A DNA stretch of 64,000 nucleotides from Prochlorococcus sp. AG-388-A01 (GTDB lineage: Bacteria > Cyanobacteriota > Cyanobacteriia > PCC-6307 > Cyanobiaceae): NCBI GenBank assembly GCA_003279945.1, contig QCGK01000002.1, positions 1 through 64,000 on the forward strand, written 5' to 3'. Of this stretch, positions 58,785 to 64,000 are shown piece by piece (positions within the stretch are counted from its first letter, which is position 1; each line of letters starts with the position of its first letter). The position numbers and the translations under genes are program-made. Below the pieces are notes generated by a model that made no database searches, was not told where the DNA came from, and saw only the letters and a list, made by a program, of their open reading frames with translations.

Positions 58785-60488
58785 ATGTCAACCAAATCTG
58801 ATTCATTTAAAGGAAAACTTACAGAAAATTTTTTTGAATTTTCTCAACTTTCTGACTATTCTTTTATGAATTCTCTTAAGGCAGATCCTCAATCAACAAA
58901 AGATGGAAATGATCATAAACCACGTTCAGTATATTCTGGCCATTACGTACCAGTTGTTCCAACAGCTATTCCGGAACCAGAATATATTTCACACAGCAAT
59001 AAACTTTTTAAAGAACTTGGCCTAAGTTCAGATCTTACAAAAGACCAAAATTTTTGTAGATTTTTCTCAGGTGATATTTCAGTTGCTGATTATCCAATGA
59101 GTCCTGTTGGTTGGGCAACAGGTTATGCATTATCAATTTACGGGACTGAATATACCCAACAATGTCCCTTTGGTACTGGTAATGGTTATGGCGATGGTCG
59201 AGCAATTTCCGTATTTGAAGGTTTATTTAATGGGAGAAGAATGGAGATGCAACTTAAAGGTGGAGGTCCAACTCCCTACTGTCGTGGGGCAGATGGTAGG
59301 GCTGTCTTACGGTCTAGCGTTCGAGAATTTCTTGCACAGGAATTTATGGATGCCTTGAGAATCCCTACTTCAAGATCTTTAACACTTTATGTGTCACGAT
59401 CAGAAAAAGTAAGGAGGCCGTGGTATTCCAAAGGCTCCAGGTATTTTGAACCTGACATCATGAGTGATAATCAAGCGGCAATTACAACTAGGGTCGCTCC
59501 ATCTTTTTTACGCGTTGGCCAGATTGAACTTTTTGCAAGACGAGTTCGCAATAATGCTCATAATGAGGCCCTCAATGAACTAAATATGATAGTCCAACAT
59601 CTTATAGATAGAAACTATAAAGATGAAATTGAATATGAGATTTCACTTGAAAGAAAGATAATAAAACTGGCTTCTTTATATAGATCGAGACTGATATCAC
59701 TTGTCGCAGACTGGATGCGAGTTGGTTATTGCCAGGGCAACTTCAATAGTGATAATTGTGCTGCTGGAGGCTACACCTTAGACTATGGACCCTTTGGATT
59801 CTGTGAATTATTTGATCCAAGATTTCAGCCATGGACAGGTGGAGGTGAGCATTTTTCATTTTTTAACCAACCTTCTGCTGCAGAAATCAACTTTAAAACA
59901 TTTTGTTCTTCTCTTTATCCTTTACTTTCAAAAAGCAAAAAAGATCAAGAAAAGTTAATTCAAATTGAAAAGGATTTTTCAGAATTGATGGACAAAGAGT
60001 TGAAGAAAATGTGGGCAAACAAGATTGGTTTACAACATTATAACGGAACTCTTATTAATGAATTGTTTAATCTTTTGGTCATTTCAAAAGCAGACTATAC
60101 AATCTTATTCCGTAAACTCTCTGACATACCTAATACGATATCTTCTTTAAATGACGGTTTCTATTTGCCAATTAATGATGAGCTCAAAAATCGGTGGGAA
60201 GTCTGGCTTGAAAACTGGCAATCAGTATTGAGGAAAGAGGCAAATATTAAAGCAAAATCGGCATCAATGAAATCCTTTAACCCAGTCTATACATGGCGCG
60301 AATGGATGGTCGTCCCTGCATATGAAGAAGCTGAAAAGGGTAATTACAATAAAATAAAGGATTTGCAAGCTGTTTTGAGCAATCCATACAAAGAACAGCC
60401 TTCAGAGATTGATCAAAAATTTAATCAACTTAAGCCGAGCCAATATTTTAACTATGGAGGCGTATCTCACTACAGCTGCTCTTCATAA
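58785..60488 (+). CDS. selO: SelO-family protein adenylyltransferase (YdiU)
   Basis: 567 aa. Pseudokinase hallmarks: QLKGGGPTPYCRGADGRAVL, SSVREFLAQEFM, RVAPSFLRVGQIELFA and the metal-binding loop CQGNFNSDNCAAGGYTLDYG. SelO transfers AMP from ATP to Ser/Thr/Tyr of target proteins in redox stress. Length is slightly above E. coli YdiU. ATG 58785 is chosen over the adjacent TTG. Confidence 0.9.
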   Translation: MSTKSDSFKGKLTENFFEFSQLSDYSFMNSLKADPQSTKDGNDHKPRSVYSGHYVPVVPTAIPEPEYISHSNKLFKELGLSSDLTKDQNFCRFFSGDISVADYPMSPVGWATGYALSIYGTEYTQQCPFGTGNGYGDGRAISVFEGLFNGRRMEMQLKGGGPTPYCRGADGRAVLRSSVREFLAQEFMDALRIPTSRSLTLYVSRSEKVRRPWYSKGSRYFEPDIMSDNQAAITTRVAPSFLRVGQIELFARRVRNNAHNEALNELNMIVQHLIDRNYKDEIEYEISLERKIIKLASLYRSRLISLVADWMRVGYCQGNFNSDNCAAGGYTLDYGPFGFCELFDPRFQPWTGGGEHFSFFNQPSAAEINFKTFCSSLYPLLSKSKKDQEKLIQIEKDFSELMDKELKKMWANKIGLQHYNGTLINELFNLLVISKADYTILFRKLSDIPNTISSLNDGFYLPINDELKNRWEVWLENWQSVLRKEANIKAKSASMKSFNPVYTWREWMVVPAYEEAEKGNYNKIKDLQAVLSNPYKEQPSEIDQKFNQLKPSQYFNYGGVSHYSCSS

Positions 60489-60533
60489 AAGTTCAATCAT
60501 CAAAATGAAGATTAGATAACTTTGAGAAAAATC

Positions 60534-60956
60534 TTATTTATTTATGGCAGTAGGGATTCCAACTACTGATATAACTCCCACATGAAGTATAGCTGGCTTC
60601 TTTCCTACATTTTTAACATAGTGGGCGCCGCCATTATTACTCTCTACAAATGCATCACCTGCTTTAAAGAAATTAATTTCTTCACCCCTCACATGCTTTA
60701 ATCTTCCTCTGGTGACATGAATCAACATGGGTGAAGGATGAGTATGAATTGGAGTTTTCAATCCGGCCGGAATCTTCACTTTTAAGAGTCTTAATTCAGG
60801 CTTACCATCTAGATAATTAAATTCTTTGCCACTTAGTCCTTTTGAACTTTGAATAATAGGTATAACTTCAATCTTTTCTTCTGCGGGAGAAGGTTGATGC
60901 AGATCTAGAGGTCCAATAAAAAGTAAACAGATTGGGATAATATATTTTAATTTCAT
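60534..60956 (-). CDS. Secreted cupin-domain protein
   Basis: 140 aa, signal peptide to ~residue 25. Cupin motif 1 TPIHTHPSPMLIHVTRGRL and motif 2 with His in GGAHYVKNVG. Metal-binding beta-barrel in the periplasm; substrate unknown. Confidence 0.78.
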   Translation of the reverse strand: MKLKYIIPICLLFIGPLDLHQPSPAEEKIEVIPIIQSSKGLSGKEFNYLDGKPELRLLKVKIPAGLKTPIHTHPSPMLIHVTRGRLKHVRGEEINFFKAGDAFVESNNGGAHYVKNVGKKPAILHVGVISVVGIPTAINK

Positions 60957-61006
60957 TAGATATTTGTTTTCACTTATAGTAACTAGTTTAAAAATAATAA
61001 ACTTAT

Positions 61007-61168
61007 TTATTTCTTATATAACTTTTCTAATTGATTGATTTCCTCTCTTAAATCCTTGCCTCTCTTATTCAATTTATTATTTTTATTTATTATTGGGATA
61101 ATCCACCAAGCTTGAAGACCAAAAAAAATAAATACTAGAATTAATAATTCAAAAGTACCAGTCTGCAT
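61007..61168 (-). CDS. Small membrane protein (53 aa)
   Basis: ATG 61168; helix FELLILVFIFFGLQAWWIIP then a charged coiled tail (KDLREEINQLEKLYKK). Unknown. Confidence 0.52.
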   Translation of the reverse strand: MQTGTFELLILVFIFFGLQAWWIIPIINKNNKLNKRGKDLREEINQLEKLYKK

Positions 61169-61241
61169 TTGATAAATAAACCTTCTTTCTTAATAACATT
61201 ATTCTAAAAGTTATTAAACATTCATGAGATATTCAATATTT

Positions 61242-61424
61242 TTAGGCTGCCTCTAATTCAATATTAAGTTCAATACCCTTTGAAATGATTGCCTCTTTAA
61301 ATTCAATAAGTTTGGAAATTATTATTTGTTTCTCATTATCAGTTTTATAAATATCCTCTACAACTTCCTGCATTGCAAGTGTTACTGTTTGTAGTTTGAT
61401 TTCTAAATCTTCCCTGTAATTCAT
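61242..61424 (-). CDS. Small helical protein (60 aa)
   Basis: Start at ATG 61424 (MNYREDLEIKLQTVTLAMQE); the frame extends to 61508 but through a membrane-like stretch with weaker start. Acidic helix, unknown. Confidence 0.52.
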   Translation of the reverse strand: MNYREDLEIKLQTVTLAMQEVVEDIYKTDNEKQIIISKLIEFKEAIISKGIELNIELEAA

Positions 61425-61573
61425 AAGCTTAAAGAAATTATCTTTTTTATTAAAAAACAAAATAATTATTAGTAAATAAGTACTTAACCTTAAAAGGATT
61501 GACAGCAAAACAAAAAGAATATAATTTATAGTACAAACGTATTAAAATTAAATTAGCCTTTTAAAGAAAAAGC

Positions 61574-61843
61574 ATGGAGTCTAAATACTCATTTGGATGT
61601 AGCACTAGCAAGCCAAACGGGTGTCTGCTAAATCCCGAAGGCAGCAGAATGATCTTTTTCGAAGAATGCAAAAATTCTCCTAAACCTAATTTTAAAATTC
61701 ATACTCATATTTTTTATGTAAATCACCTTGGAGAACCTGGAGGGTACAAATCCTCAGAAAAACTAAACATAGACTCAGCGTGGGAAAAGTGGCATGAACT
61801 TCACCAGGAAGGCTGGACAGAGGTCTATTGCCATTACGGATAA
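61574..61843 (+). CDS. DUF1651 protein
   Basis: 89 aa. C-terminal SAWEKWHELHQEGWTEVYCH is the family signature. Two further members lie in this window. Confidence 0.68.
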   Translation: MESKYSFGCSTSKPNGCLLNPEGSRMIFFEECKNSPKPNFKIHTHIFYVNHLGEPGGYKSSEKLNIDSAWEKWHELHQEGWTEVYCHYG

Positions 61844-62006
61844 GGATTCCCTGTTAAGAAAATGCTCAAAAATTAAGTATTTAACTTTATAAGTAACGGT
61901 TTTGCTACATATATGTAGCATATATCTTGAGAATCACTTATTTTTGACCTATTACTTTACATTTGTTAATAGTAGTGTTACATTAATTAACAATTACATA
62001 ATTTAA

Positions 62007-62213
62007 ATGACTAATTCAAACGTTACTACTGAATCGGGTGGTAGACAGAATATGTTTCCAACGGAGACACGTCCTTACATAGATGAGTCTGTTTCATATG
62101 ACAGCTACCCACAAAATGCAGAAAAAGTTAATGGTCGTTGGGCAATGATTGGGCTTGTTGCTTTAGTAGGTGCTTACGTTTCAACTGGACAAATTATTCC
62201 TGGCATTTTTTAA
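62007..62213 (+). CDS. hli: High-light-inducible protein
   Basis: 68 aa. AEKVNGRWAMIGLVALVGAY with the E-x-x-N-x-R helix, and STGQIIPGIF end typical of HLIPs. First of three hli genes in a row; stop overlaps the next start (TAATG). Confidence 0.92.
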   Translation: MTNSNVTTESGGRQNMFPTETRPYIDESVSYDSYPQNAEKVNGRWAMIGLVALVGAYVSTGQIIPGIF

Positions 62214-62473
62214 TGAGTCCACTTTCATATTTCTTAGCCATAATTGTATTCTTTACAGCTATCCTCGTTGCTTATTTAACCAAGCAATTTCAAAACGAAA
62301 ATTTAAACTATTCATCTTTTAATCAAATGAAAAACACAAACACAAATGTCAAAACAATCGAGAAAGAAAAAGTTATTGCTGAAACTCTCAACGGCAGATT
62401 CGCAATGCTTGGATTAATTGCTGCTGTTGGAGCATATCTTACAACAGGTCAAATAATTCCTGGTTTCGTTTAA
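62213..62473 (+). CDS. hli: High-light-inducible protein with extra N-terminal membrane helix
   Basis: 86 aa from ATG 62213. N-terminal helix YFLAIIVFFTAILVAYLTKQ, linker, then VIAETLNGRFAMLGLIAAVG and TTGQIIPGF. Two membrane segments are unusual compared with the neighbouring single-helix forms. Confidence 0.9.
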   Translation: MSPLSYFLAIIVFFTAILVAYLTKQFQNENLNYSSFNQMKNTNTNVKTIEKEKVIAETLNGRFAMLGLIAAVGAYLTTGQIIPGFV

Positions 62474-62506
62474 AACTTAATACTTAATAAAACTACAACT
62501 CAAAAA

Positions 62507-62635
62507 ATGGAAAATTCAAAACCAACTTATTGGCAATATGCCGAAAGAACTAATGGAAGAATGGCGATGATGGGCTTATTTGCATTAGTTGTAAATTATG
62601 GCTTGTTCGGCTGGATAATCCCTGGAATCTTTTAA
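62507..62635 (+). CDS. hli: Short high-light-inducible protein (42 aa)
   Basis: YWQYAERTNGRMAMMGLFAL with NYGLFGWIIPGIF. ATG 62507. Minimal HLIP. Confidence 0.9.
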   Translation: MENSKPTYWQYAERTNGRMAMMGLFALVVNYGLFGWIIPGIF

Positions 62636-62636
62636 A

Positions 62637-62816
62637 ATGAATTTAGGCTTACTTTTTCTTAAAGTAAATACTTTAGGAGTTATAACTCTTTCTGAACTTG
62701 ATTGGATAACTAATCATCAATCTGAATTTTCAAGGTTAGATATGTCTTTAGTTATCAAAATCGGACGTCTTATGGATTCTGGAGTTGTTGAAATTGATAA
62801 CAGATTGTCTGTTTAA
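62637..62816 (+). CDS. Small hypothetical protein of the hli cluster (59 aa)
   Basis: ATG just after the hli stop. LKVNTLGVITLSELDWITNH then VIKIGRLMDSGVVEID; looks like a small winged-helix-like fold. Followed by a terminator, so last gene of the hli operon. Confidence 0.62.
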   Translation: MNLGLLFLKVNTLGVITLSELDWITNHQSEFSRLDMSLVIKIGRLMDSGVVEIDNRLSV

Positions 62817-62840
62817 CTTATAAAAAATTGATCGTCATGA

Positions 62841-62877
62841 GTGTTTGTCAATAGGGATACTGACAAGCACTTTTTTT
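62841..62877 (+). terminator. Terminator of the hli operon
   Basis: GTGTTTGTCA (62841) with TGACAAGCAC (62861), ten pairs with one G-U, then seven T. Confidence 0.85.
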
Positions 62878-63030
62878 ATGAGAAAAAACTTTATATCAAA
62901 AAAAAGAGATTGTTTCTTAGCTAAAAACAATCTCTCAATTACCTAATTCTTACATGAAAATTTCAAGTAAGCTAATAAATTTTAACTGATTTTTTCTTTT
63001 AGTAAATACGTAAAAATGCTTTTTTTTTAT

Positions 63031-63246
63031 TTATCTTTTTAAACCACCTCTTTTTATCCATAAAAACCATGTAACCCAAATAGGAGGGAGAAATCTTATT
63101 AAAAAAGAAATTTTATAAATATAAAATGGCGCATTTTCACTTTGAAATAAATTTATCAAAAAATTAGATATAGTGACCCAAAGTAAAATTATTAATATAT
63201 TGGCTCCCAACAAAGCGAACTTATTTTGTTTGAATATTTTTGGCAT
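63031..63246 (-). CDS. Small membrane protein (71 aa)
   Basis: Two hydrophobic segments (FALLGANILIILLWVTISNF, FLIRFLPPIWVTWFLWI). Unknown. Confidence 0.52.
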   Translation of the reverse strand: MPKIFKQNKFALLGANILIILLWVTISNFLINLFQSENAPFYIYKISFLIRFLPPIWVTWFLWIKRGGLKR

Positions 63247-63304
63247 AATGGAAATTTTTTATATTCTTAATTTTAAATAATCTCGGTAACTTAATTATAC
63301 ATTT

Positions 63305-63556
63305 TCAAAAAAACTTTAAATTTAAAATCCATATCCAAATAAAAAAAATACTAAATTTTAATCCCTCTCCAAATAACATTCCAAAAACAATAGGAGGGGA
63401 AAATATAAAAAAAAGAATTGAGAATAAACTAAATAAAGCAAATGATACTCTTAAAAAATAGTTTTTTCTTTTTGTTTTTCTTAAATTTTTTAAGGTATTC
63501 CAATCCCATTCGATAAACCTGTAGAATTTTTCTGAAAATAAAAATAAATACTTCAT
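63305..63556 (-). CDS. Small membrane protein (83 aa)
   Basis: Basic N-terminal half (WNTLKNLRKTKRKNYFLRV), then two hydrophobic segments. Unknown. Confidence 0.5.
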   Translation of the reverse strand: MKYLFLFSEKFYRFIEWDWNTLKNLRKTKRKNYFLRVSFALFSLFSILFFIFSPPIVFGMLFGEGLKFSIFFIWIWILNLKFF

Positions 63557-63609
63557 TAATATTATGAATTTCTATCGGCTTTTCCTATTTATAAAATTAA
63601 TTTCTCCTG

Positions 63610-63909
63610 TTAGCAATAAACTTTATCCCCTTCTTCAGAAAGATAGTAAATTCTATTTTCTGAACTTACAAAGAAAGTTAATCCCTTATATTGTGATCTT
63701 CTAAATTTATCTAATCTAAGTTTATGTAAATCCCAATTATCTGTACTTACATCAGGATTAAATTCTTGTTCCTTTAAGGTAGGCAGATAAGTTGGACTAA
63801 TTGTTACTTTTTTGGCAAACCTTTTATTTCGTTTTGAATAAAAAAATAATAGAAATAAAAGAACAAAAAAAACAATCAGCAAAAATAGAATTAATAATAT
63901 ATTTGTCAT
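63610..63909 (-). CDS. Single-pass membrane protein (99 aa)
   Basis: From ATG 63909. N-terminal helix ILLILFLLIVFFVLLFLLFF, then a soluble C-terminal domain (WDLHKLRLDKFRRSQYKG, ENRIYYLSEEGDKVYC). Unknown. Confidence 0.55.
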   Translation of the reverse strand: MTNILLILFLLIVFFVLLFLLFFYSKRNKRFAKKVTISPTYLPTLKEQEFNPDVSTDNWDLHKLRLDKFRRSQYKGLTFFVSSENRIYYLSEEGDKVYC

Positions 63910-64000
63910 TGTCACTTTTCTAATTTGAAGAATTTATTTTGAAGAATCAAGAACTTTTCACAATAAATTTTTTGGTAAGTAAAAAATCCTATTTTTATAT

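Noticed and set aside
62878..62937. Frame starting at ATG right after the hli terminator T run
   Set aside because: It stops quickly and is followed by a second hairpin (GAGATTGTTT/AAACAATCTC); no sign of a gene, so not counted as a hairpin-before-ATG case.

Overview
The window looks like a high-light-clade Prochlorococcus chromosome. The evidence is strong AT-richness, very short intergenic gaps, several high-light-inducible (hli) proteins, DUF1651/DUF3721/DUF3764-type small proteins, a compact cyanobacterial phosphate cluster, and typical single-copy genes (apt, rluF, SRAP, SelO-like, NSS transporter). All functional calls come from reading the sequence; no database search was run.

Layout. 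apt (9-521) is followed by an intact tRNA-Pro(TGG) at 854-927. The 3' 45-47 nt of this tRNA recur downstream. Copies at 2156, 16361, 23286 and 30114 are identical to the tRNA over their length; two inverted near-copies lie at 38242 and 38470; increasingly degraded copies lie at 39761, 42481, 43706, 44658 and 45869, with a fragment at 34884. The region is therefore a tRNA-anchored island of the tycheposon kind. From left to right it holds a two-gene cargo (928-2155), an arsenate/phosphate block (2203-16360), two tandem capsid-encoding satellites (A 16361-23330, B 23286-30159), a small-protein and defence region with Mrr and a restriction-modification pair (30160-38240), and a string of one-gene segments bounded by tRNA relics (42.5-45.9 kb). 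From about 46 kb to the end it becomes ordinary chromosome: rluF, SRAP, many small proteins, a sodium:solute symporter, SelO, and an hli cluster.

Arsenate/phosphate block: arsR, a GAPDH and an ArsJ-type exporter form an arsenate detoxification set. chrA, pstS, a porin, a large phytase-like phosphatase and phoR/phoB form the phosphorus-scavenging set. Pho-box-like direct repeats with 11-bp spacing precede pstS, the porin and the phosphatase.

Satellites: A and B share one plan: att core; integrase arm-type repeats; excisionase-like HTH; three small genes; RepA-like ATPase; iteron-rich non-coding region; a 41-43-aa gene overlapping a fused HK97-type prohead protease/major capsid gene; a pseudoknotted RNA; a short promoter/hairpin leader; an HTH gene; a convergent tyrosine integrase; att core. 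No terminase, portal or tail gene is visible, so each element could make its own shell but would depend on a helper phage. A third, inverted and capsid-less relic of the same plan lies at 33.3-34.1 kb. The leader found in the satellites also sits directly before host small genes, with a terminator-like hairpin ending at the start codon. This leader and the covarying RNA after the capsid gene are the least explained features of the window.
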